DNA of 64,000 nt from Bolinopsis microptera (GCF_026151205.1 NC_087083.1:11592944-11656943); one strand, 5' to 3'; shown: positions 48,001 through 58,452, counted from the first letter of the stretch. The notes: a model not told the origin generated them from the letters alone. Translations and numbers: made by a program.

Positions 48001-51000
48001 TTTTCTTGCGGTGTTTTAGCCGCCTAGCCGGTATCTTGCCCACATTTAATGCTGTTTTTTTTTTTAAATAATTCTAGAGCTTTTCTTTCCTTTTCTACGG
48101 TCTGAGGTGGTAATGCTAGCTAGACGGTCTGTGGTACTGCAGGGTCTTTAAAAACATCTCAAAGCCAAAGAGATACCAGTACCGCGACCGGTCGCTTTCT
48201 ACCAGGCAGCCAGTAACAATATACTTCTATTTACATATTCAATAGTTCACATATTCACTAGTTCACATTTTGATTTGGCATTTTCCTCTATTTGTTTTAG
48301 GTTTTCCTAGCTGATTTTGGATTAGCTCGCAAGTACGTTATGGAGGGAGTACACAAGGCTTATAAGGAAGAACCAGCTAAAGCTCACGATGGCACTAAGG
48401 AGTTCACCAGTATAGATGCCCACAAAGGTAACCTAACATTCCTACAGGAGTAACCTAACATTCCTGCAGGAGTAACCTAACATTCCTGCAGGAGTAACCT
48501 AACATTCCTGCAGGGGTTTACCTAACATTCCTGCAGGAGTAACCTAACATTCCTGCAGGAGTAACTTAACATTCCTGCAGGGGTAACCTAACATTCCTGC
48601 AGGGGTAATCTAAAATTCCTGCAGGAGTAACCTAACATTCCTGCAGGGGTAACCTAAGATTCCTGCAGGGGTAACCTAACATTCCTGCAGGGGTAACCTA
48701 ACATTCCTGCAGGGGTAACCTAACATTCCTGCAGGAGTAACCTAACATTCCTGCAGGAGTAACCTAACATTCCTGCAGGAGTAACCTAACATTCCTGCAG
48801 GAGTAACCTAACATTCCTGCAGGGGTAACCTAACATTCCTGCAGGAGTAACCTAACATTCCTGCAGTAGTAACCTAACATTCCTGCAGGGGTAACCTAAC
48901 ATTCCTGCAGGAGTAACCTAACATTCCTGCAGGAGTAACCTAACATTCCTGCAGGGGTAACCTAACATTCCTGCAGGAGTAACCTAACATTCCTGCAGGA
49001 GTAACCTAACATTCCTGCAGGAGTAACCTAACATTCCTGCAGGGGTAACCTAACATTCCTGCAGGAGTAACCTAACATTCCTGCAGTAGTAACCTAACAT
49101 TCCTGCAGGAGTAACCTAACATTCCTGCAGGAGTAACCTAACATTCCTGCAGGAGTAACCTAACATTCCTGCAGGGGTAACCTAACATTCCTGCAGGGGT
49201 AACCTAACATTCCTGCAGGAGTAACCTAACATTCCTGCAGGAGTAACCTAACATTCCTGCAGGGGTAACCTAACATTCCTGCAGGGGTAATCTAAAATTC
49301 CTGCAGGAGTAACCTAACATTCCTGCAGAAGTAAACTAACATTCCTGCAGGGGTAACCTAACATTCCTGCAGGAGTAACCTAACATTCCTGCAGGGGTAA
49401 CCTAACATTCCTGCAGAAGTAAACTAACATTCCTGCAGGAGTAACCTAACATTCCTGCAGGGGTAACCTAACATTCCTGCAGGAGTAACCTAACATTCCT
49501 GCAGGGGTAACCTTACATTCCTGCAGGGGTAACCTAACATTCCTGCAGGGGTAACCTAACATTCCTGCAGGAATAACCTACAATTCCTGCAGGGGTAACC
49601 TAACATTCCTGTAGGGGTAACCTAACATTCCTGCAGGGGTAACCTAAGTCCTTACATTCCTGCAGGATTAACCTAACATTCCTGCAGGAGTAACCTAACA
49701 TTCCTGCAGGAGTAACCTAACATTCCTGCAGGAGTAACCTAACATTCCTGCAGGAGTAACCTAACATTCCTGCAGGGGTAACCTAACATTCCTGCAGGAG
49801 TAACCTAACATTCCTTCAGGGGTAACCTAACATTCCTGCAGGGGTAACCTAACATTCCTGCAGGAGTAACCTAACATTCCTGCAGGAGTAACCTAACATT
49901 CCTGCAGGGGTAACCTAACATTCCTGCAGGAGTAACCTAACATTCCTTCAGGGGTAACCTAACATTCCTGCAGGGGTAACCTAACATTCCTGCAGGGGTA
50001 ACCTAACATTCCTGCAGTAGTAACCTAACATTCCTGCAGTAGTAACCTAACATTCCTGCAGGGGTAACCTAACATTCCTGCAGAAGTAACCTAACATTCC
50101 TGCAGGGGTAACCTAACATTCCTGCAGGAGTAACCTAACATTCCTGCAGGAGTAACCTAACATTCCTGCAGGGGTAACCTAACATTACTGCAGGAGTAAC
50201 CTAACATTACTGCAGGAGTAACCTAACATTCCTGCAGGGGTAACCTAACATTCGTGCAGGAGTAACCTAACATTCCTGCAGGAGTAACCTAACATTACTG
50301 CAGGAGTAACCTAACATTCCTGCAGGAGTAACCTAACATTCCTGCAGGAGTAACCTAACATTCCTGCAGGAGTAACCTAACATTCCTGCAGAAGTAACCT
50401 AACATTACTGCAGGAGTAACCTAACATTCCTGCAGGAGTAACCTAACATTCCTGCAGGAGTAACCTAACATTCCTGCAGGAGTAACCTAACATTCCTGCA
50501 GAAGTAACCTAACATTCCTGCAGGAGTAACCTAACATTCCTGCAGGAGTACCGCCTTCCAGACGAGGAGATATGCAGATACTAGGCTACTGCTGTATTAA
50601 CTGGTTGGGGGGGTCATTACCTTGGTATTCCTGGGATAATTGTAACAACATCCGCTCTGAGAAGATTAAGTAAGTTGTTGAGATGGTTCTCAGTTTGGAC
50701 ATTTTGACTTTGTATTCGAACAAAAGCTAATTAAATGACTTAGTTATACAGTAAAACTCCGGGGTTTTACTGTAGTTAGATTTCTGTTATAGTTAGATTA
50801 GTTATTACTTATTATAGTTATGTTTCTGTTCAATAAATTTATGAGAAAAGTTTGCTTTTTAAATCATTTTCCGATAAATAACTTCTTTACAGGTATGAGA
50901 AGAAAAGCTCTAACTTGTTGGAGTTCAGTTTGGGTCTAGCTAACTTATCTTCCAAACCTTGGAAGGGTAAGTTAGGCTCTCATTTCTTATTTCGCATCGG

Positions 51001-51982
51001 GCATTTTCTTAAAACCTTTTTACTACAATTTAACTGATTTTGCAACGGTTTATACTATACGGGGAACATGCCCAAAAGATGGCGGTTAAAATGGGGAGGT
51101 GAGCCGAATTAAAGGTAGTGGGGAGCTCAATATGGGTTTATAGTGTCCCCCCCCCCCCCCAGGCACGTAGCCAGGGGGGGGGGCTAGGGGGGCGGCAGCC
51201 CCCCCCGGAAAAAATCGAACCCCAGAAAAAAGATAAGCCCCCTAGTCGCCTGGTAACTGGGCTGTGTTTATGACTGCAGTCAGTCAAAGATTTGAACTGT
51301 GGATTAGTAAATATATGTCATTAAATCCAAGCAAACATTCTAGAAGACTTCTATAATTATAGTCAATAGTGTCCCCTAGACCGTAGGAAATGTAAAAATC
51401 TTAAGACGATGAGGCCTGAGTAAGTCGTAAATTCTGATTGGAGAATGCAGATTGCTGTTGTGAAGTTACCAAATTTACGTGAGTACTTGATTCTTTTCAA
51501 TCCCAGTTTATTGCTGTCCTACAAATTTCTTTAATGCCAAATGTCGTCTAAAACACCCTGTTTCGCAAAAAATTTCCGGGGGGCTGCGCCCCCCTAGCCC
51601 CCGCCAAGGGGCTCCGCCCCTGGACCCCGCTGGGGGCTGCGCCCCCAGACCCCTGCCACAGCTTGCTCGCTTCGCTCGCTGCGCAGCTTGATTGGACGCG
51701 TCGGCTCGCTTCGCTCGCCGACAGCCCCCTTCAAAGAAAAATCCTGGCTACGTCCCTGCCCCCCCCCCCCTGGTTTCTGTCATCTAATTGTTAAACTATT
51801 CCCCATTAGATGGGGCTGATGAATGAATAAATTTGACGATATCCCCCATTTCAGCTATTAAGAACTTCTTGACGAACGTGTTTTCCCTGGGTTACGAGGA
51901 CAAACCCAGCTACTCCACCATTTCCTCTTATCTCAAGTCCGGCCTCACTACAACAGACACTGGGTATATGGTATGGTCGTGA
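29820..51982 (+). CDS. VRK1: Vaccinia-related kinase (VRK) family Ser/Thr kinase with long N-terminal extension
   Basis: A nuclear kinase; VRK1/NHK-1 phosphorylates BAF and histones in other animals. Exons: 29820-29891 (or the copy at 31717-31788), 32461-32635, 33170-33251, 34438-34570, 39301-39482, 42743-42908, 43643-43749, 44230-44323, 45393-45556, 47105-47203, 47874-47967, 48301-48427, 50546-50669, 50893-50966, 51855-51982. All phases join to give 606 residues. Residues 1-305 are basic and disordered ([26 protein letters not shown] acidic CK2-like site, [11 protein letters not shown]). Kinase: glycine loop GSGGFG 314-319, ATP Lys336, Glu348 in [23 protein letters not shown] with Asp442, ADFGLARKY with Asp461, then [10 protein letters not shown] and [13 protein letters not shown], which are VRK-specific. 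Usual VRK motifs are HGD and DYG; here they are HAD and DFG. Human VRK1 has only about 35 residues before its kinase domain. The ATG is 2 bases after TTTTTAG in both copies. Confidence 0.9.
30744..30773 (+). CDS. Duplicate terminal exon of NOMO
   Basis: Preceded by CTTTTTCAG as in copy 1, it encodes the same basic tail (IRRGKSRKR) but ends TAG instead of TAA. It could serve as an alternative last exon with a different 3'UTR. The protein would be unchanged. Confidence 0.75.
31717..31788 (+). CDS. Duplicate first exon of VRK
   Basis: Encodes the same 24 residues as 29820-29891 ([20 protein letters not shown], then EKNQ) with the same GTTTGT donor. This copy is nearer to exon 2. Which copy, and hence which upstream region, is used cannot be told from sequence. 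Confidence 0.75.
35010..35185. mobile_element. Fragment of the GGGGGGT...CAGTTTTCACA element
   Basis: About 175 bp match both inverted halves of 47300-47745 (GTCAG...GGGGGGT, CAGTTTTCACATA, AGAGCT.CTGGA, ACTTTTGGAAAA). Only one half is present here. It lies in VRK intron 4. Confidence 0.65.
35282..35810 (+). repeat. Inverted dispersed repeat, left member
   Basis: About 500 bp whose reverse complement recurs at 43035-43600 with moderate divergence. Shared blocks: ATGGATCGG, CTCGTTCGCTAACCC, GCAAGCTACC, GCGGCCGC and GATGGCCGCTCAATTTCCCG. A distant third relative (GGGCCGCGCTCAGCCTGTCATTCCGCC type) lies at 52826-52920. No coding content. Confidence 0.8.
36270..38434 (-). CDS. MFS transporter, SLC18B1-like, nested in a VRK intron
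   Basis: A multi-pass membrane carrier. Exons on the minus strand: 38434-38350, 38248-38105, 37909-37647, 37163-36270; 461 residues ending VVK-stop. About twelve hydrophobic segments are visible. TM1 is in [19 protein letters not shown]. The cytosolic loop after TM6 is charged ([20 protein letters not shown]). A DKK loop and [15 protein letters not shown] correspond to the SDKR...VFGN...GCYMLLGP region of SLC18B1, the vesicular polyamine carrier. The usual MFS loop 2-3 GxxxDRxGR motif is not clear. Membership in MFS is firm; the subfamily is an inference. The gene lies antisense inside VRK intron 4. A YAG is 11 bases before the ATG; between them is an out-of-frame ATGTCGGCATGA mini-frame overlapping the start. 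Confidence 0.7.
39552..39975 (-). mobile_element. LINE relic (RT C-terminal region)
   Basis: On the minus strand, frames joined by one frameshift read [34 protein letters not shown] and [20 protein letters not shown]. This is the typical C-terminal end of CR1/Jockey-like LINE ORF2 proteins. It is dead and 5'-truncated, in VRK intron 5. Confidence 0.8.
40086..42716. repeat. 13-bp minisatellite, 2.6 kb, about 200 copies
   Basis: Unit TACTATACATGTG, with variants TACTATACTTGTG, TACTATACGTGTG and TACTATACTTTT. Longer blocks of the array are themselves repeated (for example near 40300-40500, 40630-40860 and 41330-41520), giving a higher-order structure. All three plus-strand frames are open for long stretches and translate to a 13-residue repeat such as [13 protein letters not shown]. 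This is a result of the unit lacking stops, not a gene. It ends about 25 bp before VRK exon 6. Confidence 0.95.
43035..43600 (-). repeat. Inverted dispersed repeat, right member
   Basis: Reverse-complement partner of 35282-35810. It ends 43 bp before VRK exon 7. Together the two could pair as a stem of about 500 bp across a 7.2-kb loop that contains the SLC18B1-like gene. Confidence 0.8.
43882..43975. mobile_element. Possible half of a G-run element
   Basis: Twenty-one Gs followed by CAACGCCCCAAAAGGCCCC and, 40 bp later, GGGGCCGATTG, which would partly pair with it. This resembles the left end of elements A-C, but no C-run or flanking duplication is seen on the right. In VRK intron 7. Confidence 0.4.
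44359..45063. mobile_element. Element C: G-run/C-run bounded element, 0.7 kb
   Basis: The left end is twelve Gs then CCAACCATATTAAAG. The right end is CTTTAATATGGTTG then about 24 Cs. CAATATCT flanks both sides (44351-44358 and 45064-45071; one C is ambiguous). A module containing TATATCCCCGGGTCAAAATC and ending TTTTAATATACTTTAATAT occurs at both ends in direct orientation (44371-44450 and about 44960-45040), and each copy is self-complementary. Same plan as A and B. In VRK intron 8. No transposase frame. Confidence 0.78.
45780..46610 (+). mobile_element. LINE ORF1 relic
   Basis: Frames broken by at least two shifts encode an ORF1-like protein: [15 protein letters not shown]..., a coiled-coil-like [36 protein letters not shown], and [16 protein letters not shown] then [18 protein letters not shown], the last resembling CR1/L2-type ORF1 C-termini. 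In VRK intron 9. Confidence 0.7.
46611..47104 (+). other. Rest of VRK intron 9
   Basis: AT-rich, possibly the non-coding tail of the LINE relic up to about 46940. No gene seen. Confidence 0.4.
47236..47770. mobile_element. CAGGATGGCCCAGAAG MITE with internal inverted halves
   Basis: The left end matches the 10820-11210 MITE. The right end (AAAGGGTTGCGTGTGGCCCTG) has lost about 15 bp of the inverted repeat. Inside, GGGGGGT...TTTTCCAGTTTTCACA near 47310-47345 and its reverse complement near 47690-47741 form a second inverted pair ending in a run of 13 Cs. In VRK intron 10. Confidence 0.7.
48428..50545. repeat. 22-bp array filling VRK intron 12, about 96 copies
   Basis: The array starts exactly at the exon 12 donor (AAAG|GTAACC) and ends exactly at the exon 13 acceptor (CATTCCTGCAG|GAGTACC). 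The unit is GTAACCTAACATTCCTGCAG plus G[G/A]. So each unit starts with a donor-like GTAACC and ends with an acceptor-like CCTGCAG. Intron 12 consists of nothing else. Confidence 0.95.
51160..51757. mobile_element. TIR transposon remnant, possibly hAT-like
   Basis: Ends CAGGCACGTAGCCAGG and CCTGGCTACGTCCCTG are inverted repeats. The flanking poly-C on both sides (51147-51159 and 51758-51770) fits a C-tract target with an indistinguishable duplication. The interior is partly G/C-rich with GGGGCTGCGCCCCC and CTTCGCTCGC foldbacks. No transposase. In VRK intron 14. Confidence 0.65.
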
Positions 51983-52710
51983 GAACAAGGCAGTAACTTT
52001 GTTAATGGAGACAATTAATCACTGTTTTTAACAGGTTTTACGTTAAGTGACTACGTCATTACTACGTCATTACTACGTCATTACTTTATAATGACACCTA
52101 GTTGGGTGTTATTGTAACACCGTGTTCTGGTTCTGTTCTTGCTCCTTTTTATGGAAGTGAAGAGAGAAGGAGAAGCTCAATAACTAATAATGCTAATATT
52201 GCAGAGATATCTGAATGACATTTCATGATTTTAGAGTCACATGTAATTTAATTATTATTAAAATGAGGTTTCGAATTGTTTTCTCATTTGTTGTACTTTC
52301 AACTTTTAGTATTAAGAATTTATGGTTTTGAAAATACTCTAAATTTCACACCCTTTAGAATTTCGATTTAAATAATAAACCTTTTGGATTAGTAACATTT
52401 TGAACCGTATTTTTTAGCAACTGTCAACTCATCTGAAATAGATATATATATTTCTTGAAAATGTTCTCAATAATATATCTGATACGGGTTATTGAATTAA
52501 AAAGGCCATATGTTAATTAATTACAGTGAAATTCCTCGTTCAAAAAGTTATTTTCCGCAATTTTCTGGATTCATTTATTGTTGTTGCGCGGCGCTACATT
52601 GGTCGAATAAATCGTCAATTTTTACCATACACGAATCCTATTCATTTATAAAAAACATAGTATGTAAATATGTTGCACTTTTTTACTCAAAAGAATCAAT
52701 GGTACAAGTA
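51983..52710. other. VRK 3' flank
   Basis: AT-rich. TTACTACGTCA is repeated three times near 52050-52082. An AATAAA-like TAATAAACC at 52372-52380 is a possible polyadenylation signal. No further gene. Confidence 0.45.
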
Positions 52711-53697
52711 CATCGTAGGGAAACTTAATCGTGCGTGGTTTAACCGCGGGTCATACAACGTATGAAAACAAAAGAGTGGAAATAAAGATAATCGTTATGC
52801 TTCTCTTTATTACTTTATTACTGGATTTACTGGGCCGCGCTCAGCCTGTCATTCCGCCAAATCTTTATGTTAATGAACATAATAGCCTGGGGTCCTCAGG
52901 TAATACTGGATGCGCGGCCCAGTAATTTTATTTCAAAATTCAAATAAACTTTACATCAATGTATTACAGTTACATTCAATAAAAAAAGACCACAATATCT
53001 CCTGTGAAACAAAAACATGGAAAAAGAGAGCTAGAAAAATATTCATGATACTCAACACTACCAGACTCAGCTGGAGTGAGAAACAATATGTAAAAACATC
53101 AAAGTAAAATTTATTTCGGCTGAACCAAAACACGGTGGTAAGACCATAATTACATTGGTGCCGACCCTACATAAAATCATTAATAAATAATCAAGAGAAC
53201 AAATTTAAATGTATACGATACCTTCTTGCTACTACTCCACAAACTTACACGACATAACAACAAAATAACATAATTGATAATTAAATAATATTATAATAAA
53301 ACAATCTATAATCTAGCCACTCACGTACTGCGTGACGCGCTTGTTTGCGATAGGGTTGCGGTTAGGGTTACGTATACCTTTGAGGTTATAGTTAAATGGT
53401 AAATTAGGTTATGCTAGGATTTATCAAAAACTGATACGTTTTTTATTTAGGGAATTTATTGTTGTTGGATGAGCCAAATGATAGAAAAAATTGTTGTAGG
53501 TTTATAACCTACCAGGACGCGCGCCGAGTTGGACTTGTCCTAATATTTGATACAAATAATTTGCGAATATCACTGATCACCCGTTAAGAAAAATTCATGA
53601 TTCTGGATTCGGACATTTCGTAACACACTACATGCTACTTGTCATACGTTGTATGACCCGCCGCGCACGAGTGCGTGGCTCCCCCTGTATCGTAGAA
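52711..53697. mobile_element. TIR element of about 1 kb, non-coding
   Basis: The left CGTAGGG...GTGCGTGG...GCGGGTCATACAACGTATG and the right reverse complement (CATACGTTGTATGACCCGC...CCACGCAC...CCCCCTG...CTACG) are imperfect inverted repeats of about 60 bp. It contains the repeat shared with 22776-22970 and a third relative of the 35282 repeat. It overlaps the next element, so one is nested. Confidence 0.65.
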
Positions 53698-54053
53698 ACT
53701 CTACTATAGTGAAGCGACAGTGGGGGTCACCACGTGATACAAACATGCTACAACTATATAATAAAATCTAATTTAATATTGATCTTTAATTCGTTTTAAT
53801 ATTATCCACCTTCAATATTTAGAATATAATCAATAATGAGCTGCTTGCATTATCATTGCTTTGCCTTCCGATCGTTGCAGAGCTATGACCCTAAAAGGGT
53901 TAGCATCGTAAATTAACCACGAATTTGATCACCGAGAGGTTTGAAATATTTGTTTCGTGATGATGTTAACTGGTGATACTCGTAAAATATTTGTTTCAAT
54001 TAGGACCGTCGACGAGTCCAACTCGGCGCGCGTCCTGGTAGGTTACAAACCTA
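53494..54053. mobile_element. MITE with 45-bp inverted repeats
   Basis: GTAGGTTTATAACCTACCAG and GACGCGCGCCGAGTTGGAC on the left pair with GTCCAACTCGGCGCGCGTC and CTGGTAGGTTACAAACCTAC on the right. About 0.56 kb, no coding content. Confidence 0.75.
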
Positions 54054-54060
54054 CGATGGT

Positions 54061-55055
54061 TACACAATTGTAGATTATAAACCTACAATGATGATGAAAG
54101 TTCAAGCCCCGTGACATATATTTGATTTTATATACTAATAATCGCTGGATTAGCGATAAATTTGTATGGTTTTATATTGCGGTCCCAATTTACGCTCCTA
54201 CATCCTACTAAATCGCTTTCCCAAATTTTAAGAAAATTCTTGTGAAAAGTCCCTTTGGGTATGAAATTGATCTCAATCGGTGTATTTTTGGACGCTGATT
54301 CCGAATCACCCCAAAAGGGAAAGGTCGGGAAACTGACTTTAGGTTCAAATGGAATATGATCTTAGCTATACAACGTAGACCTTTTTAATGTTTGTACACA
54401 CATCGGAATAAGCAAATTAAAAATTTTGCTTGTGTGAAAAAATATATTGTATAACGTATACTGTTACCATTTTTCTCGCTGGTTAATCTGATATAATCCT
54501 TAACCTTATTAGTAAAATTATTCAAACAATATACACATAATTGTCACAATGACACTATATAAAAACAACCCTTCAAAAAATCAATATATTCCCTATCTCA
54601 AATATTGGGAGAAAAATTTGAATATCAACCTTTGCCTTGTGGCTCCAAATTCAAATCTAAACAAATCTAATCCTCAACTTTATTTAGTATTTTTGATTTC
54701 ATGAGACCCGTGTTTTGTTTTTAACTTTTTGCTCCGTGGAGGAGAGGAAGTTTTGTTTGAGGAGAACCGCTCAGGCATGGGCACCGTATCGTGTAAATTA
54801 TTTAGTTTTATTTTATATATATATGTAGTATTTCTGACGCCTAGTAGCGGACTTGTAAATGCTGTGTTTCGGTTACTTTCGTGACTTTCGTGACGTCGTC
54901 TTTCAGTATGATAAGTTTTACTTTCAAAAGGTCTTCTCGGAGTCTTTGGAGTGGCCTGTACCATACATTAATTCCTTATTCTGATGTATGAGATCTCTAA
55001 TATACCCTGTTGATTTTTCATAACTCAGATAAATCAAAATTATTGGTATAACATA
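54061..55055. other. Gene-poor stretch
   Basis: AT-rich with no confident gene. A 94-codon minus-strand frame at 54680-54964 is basic and Ser/Thr-rich, but I recognise no family and it has no clear neighbours; I leave it as unsupported. Confidence 0.4.
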
Positions 55056-55175
55056 TAACACTATAAATCTAGTACATTTATTGAGCGATGGAAATATTCA
55101 AAGCGGGTAATAGCCTGTCCAAACCCAGGCTACATAACATGAAGACTTTGTTGTAACTTGTATGAATAGCATTTA
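55056..55175 (+). repeat. Dispersed repeat shared with 25040-25165
   Basis: Second copy of the CCTGTCCAAACCCAGG-containing repeat. Confidence 0.65.
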
Positions 55176-55815
55176 TACAAATGAATTCAGCTCTTCTTTC
55201 ATCTCGCCACATGACCAAACCATCTGAGCCTAGTTCTACTGAGCTGATAGAATGCTCCAGAGGCCTTTTGAATACATGAGAGTTCTTTATCAGTTGATCC
55301 ATCCGTAATGATGATATAGCAAAGTAAAGTAAAGTAAAATTTAGGGCATCACATCATCTGATAAAGTTTAGTAAAGCCAAGTAAAATTTATGAAATCACA
55401 TCATCTCACATGTCTACAAAATATTATCGCACTATATTACAAAATATATAATAAATATTCCCCCATACCACCAACATCAATTTTTTATATAATACAGTTT
55501 ATCAAAACATTTAATTATCCTATTTATTTAACAACAGACCCTAATTATACCGTCGACAATTCATATGAAAAATTTTACACTGCAATCATAGTCGACGATA
55601 ACTAAGTAACTTCTAATTCTTTTAAATCTGAGGCATATATAATTGATGTATCGAAAAGATATTCCCTTTTTTAACACCTTACCATTCTGATTGATTTTGC
55701 ACATGACTGACATGTTTTAACTGGAGAAGGGGTTCCCACAGTGGTAGTTTTATAAACCACTTTTAATTTATTGACCTATTATACTTAGTGGAAGTTTTAT
55801 AGACCACATTTAATT

Positions 55816-57386
55816 GTGGTGTTCATCCTAGACTCCTGAGGTATTTAAGTGAGAACAGTTCCTTTGTGGATGCGGTTGTGTTGCTGTTTAGTGCCTGTGC
55901 TTCTGAGCAGTATATTCCTGAGGTATGGAAAACTGCCACTGTTGTGGCCTTGCACAAGAAGGGGTCAGTACATAGTCCTAATAATTACAGGCCTGTGTCA
56001 CTGACTTGTATACTATGCAAAGCCTATGAGAAGCTTCTTAGGGAGTATATTCTCGACGGTGTTGAACAGGTGCTTAGTAGCACACAGCACGGCTTCATGA
56101 AGGGTCGGTCATGCTTATCTAACCTATTGGAGTCTATTGACGCTGTCAATGACTTGCTGGCTGAAGGTGGCTGTGCTGATATATTATACTTTGATTTCTC
56201 TAAGGCCTTTGATAGCGTACCACACCACCGTTTATTAGTTAAATTAAGAAATGTTGGTGTTCCTGAGGAGATTATTGGTATTTTAGAAAACTTTTTAGTA
56301 GGGAGGTCTATGAAAGTTAAAGTAGGAGATGCATTTTCTGAGATTAAATATATACTTTCAGGAGTGCCCCAAGGCAGTGTTTTGGGACCATTGCTCTTTC
56401 TTTTATTTGTAAATGATCTTCCAGAAGGGATCAAAGCTATCATCAAACTTTTTGCTGATGATGTTAAAATGATTGTTAATCCTTTTATTAATCTAACAGC
56501 TGATTTGAAGTTGCTAGAACTTTGGGAGTCTCGTTGGTGTTTAAATTTTAATGTAGATAAGTGTATGGTCATGCAAATTGGTTCTTGTAATCCTAAGAAT
56601 CAGTACTTGTTTGGTGGTTTGCCTTTGAGATGTGTTGAAAGCGAGAAGGACCTTGGAGTGGTCTTTAACACCAGTTTCAACTTTGAGGATCATGTGAGAA
56701 AGTGCATTGCTAAAGCTAATGGTACCATTGCCTGGCTTACAAGAAATATTATATCGAGGGAAACAAGCGTTATGCTGGGCTTGTATAAGTCTTTAGTAAA
56801 GCCTCATATAGAGTATTGTTCACAGGCATGGGCTCCGATGGCTAGGCATGGAAACTGGTCACTGATTCTTGAATTGGAAGGTGTCCAGAGATCGTTCACC
56901 CGTATGATTGATGGATTGGGACTCATGACTTACAGAGAGAGACTGGATAAGCTGAACCTCACCACCCTGCTTGAACGCAGGGTTCGTGGAGATCTCATTG
57001 AGATGTTCAAGATCCAGGAAGGCTTTGTGGGTTATGGTTCCGATTTATTTGGTCGTTCTGGTAGGACTGTTGCTGCTAGATCAAAGACTCATAGATTCAC
57101 CACAAATGAGACTGATTTCTTTGCCCAAAGGGTCTTGCGCTATTGGAACAGTCTACCACCACTTGTGAAAGCTAGTGAGTCGGTTACTGGTTTCAAGAGG
57201 GGATTAGATGCCTTTCGGCTTCATGGATATCGAGCTAATAAGCTTGGTCATCACTGGAAACTTTCATATGATATATTTGATAGAATTGATGTTACTGTAG
57301 CTCACAGGAGTAATTATGTAAATTATATGAAAGATAATCCAATAATAGCTAAGAGGAAGAAGGTCAATTTAAGAGGCCTTACTTAG
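55816..57386 (+). mobile_element. 5'-truncated Jockey/CR1-type LINE with an open RT frame
   Basis: The open frame of about 520 codons covers the RT and C-terminal domains. Seen in order: NNYRPVSLTC (motif 2a region), STQHGFMKGRSC, YFDFSKAFDSVPHHRL (motif A), SGVPQGSVLGPLL (motif B), KLFADDVKM (motif C, with both Asp), SEKDLGVVF, LYKSLVKPHIEYCSQAW and FFAQRVLRYWNSLPP. It starts within the GVHPRLLRYLSE region, so the endonuclease and the first part of the RT are missing. It cannot be autonomous. No stop interrupts the frame, which suggests a fairly recent insertion. A 3' tail of about 140 bp follows, ending AAATCTTATCTTA. Confidence 0.93.
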
Positions 57387-57529
57387 GCACTTATCAGCCA
57401 AGTTTTCAGTTAACTTCTTTTAATTTTTATATTTTAATATAATAATTAAACGTAAATTGTACAGTTTTGAAGTAATTATATTTGTATATGAGATGCCCAG
57501 AGAGGCATAAATTTAAATCTTATCTTATT

Positions 57530-58258
57530 AACTTATCATACTTAGTATTTATTTTTGGTGACTGTATCACCCAGTTTTAACATTTGATAATTGTACAGTT
57601 TATTGACGACACATTGACTGAATGTTATTTTATATTCTAATTTATATTCTAGATATTTTATTTATTTTACAACAGACGACAACTTCCTGTTTTTTCTTCT
57701 ATATTAGTTACTCATATCTCTTGTACAGACTTTTTTACAAGGACATTGACAAATGATACTCACATTAGGCATTCATTATTGCATCTAAATTATTTCACTT
57801 GCATTAGGCTTAGAAATTTATTCTCTGGTCAACAGATTTCAAATGTTTAATTAATTTGTAGTATGACAGTAAGGTATATAAGAAGTTATTTAATTTTGCT
57901 TGGGCTATTATATTGACTAGGTATTGAGGTTTAATGATGATATGGAATTTGAATTCTATATAAATTTACACTATGTGGTTGGGGCATTTTGCATAGTAAA
58001 TATGGTTACTACTCATATATATCATATTATTTGATTGGTATTCGATTTCTGATTATTTCTTAGGAATATGATTATTATATCTCAATTTGGCTTTAGGTAG
58101 GGTGCCCCGCTAAAAGAACTGGATTCTTCCAGGAAGCATCCCGTGCACAGACCTTGGTCTACATATATATTAAATTATTAACCATTCATTCTGTATGTGC
58201 ACGAAAATTTATTTCAATCAATTTATAGGAGCACCTAAATAATTGAAGATACTTCTTG
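57530..58258. other. AT-rich stretch, no gene
   Basis: I see no coding frame, RNA gene or clear repeat. Confidence 0.4.
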
Positions 58259-58452
58259 CGGGTCCGGGACTCTAGGGCGTAAGACTCTAGGGCGTGAGAC
58301 TTTAGGGCGGCGCCCTAACCCTAACCATCACCCTAACCCTAACCCTAACCCTTATCCTAACCCTAACCCAAACCCAAACCCTAACCCTAACCCTAACCCT
58401 AAGACCCTAGAGTCTTACGCCCTAGAGTCTTACGCCCTAGAGTCCGGACCCC
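58259..58452. repeat. Interstitial telomeric repeats inside an inverted repeat
   Basis: About 90 bp of CCCTAA repeats with variants (CCCATA, CCCAAA types) sit between inverted arms of about 48 bp made of GACTCTAGGGCGTAA and GTCCGG blocks. One arm end, AGAGTCCGGACCCCAC, also occurs alone at 24838-24853 in NOMO intron 16. The TTAGGG type fits animals. Confidence 0.88.

Noticed and set aside
48428-50545. CRISPR array
   Set aside because: Units are contiguous with no spacers, and the locus is a eukaryotic intron. The same holds for 17493-18325 and 22970-23846.
54680-54964. Minus-strand 94-codon frame as a gene
   Set aside because: It contains TPRRPFE as in ribosomal protein S9, but nothing before or after matches that protein, and no splice-linked exon is evident.
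54680-55302. Two adjacent minus-strand frames as one two-exon gene
   Set aside because: The second (55078-55302) lies in a dispersed repeat shared with 25040-25165.
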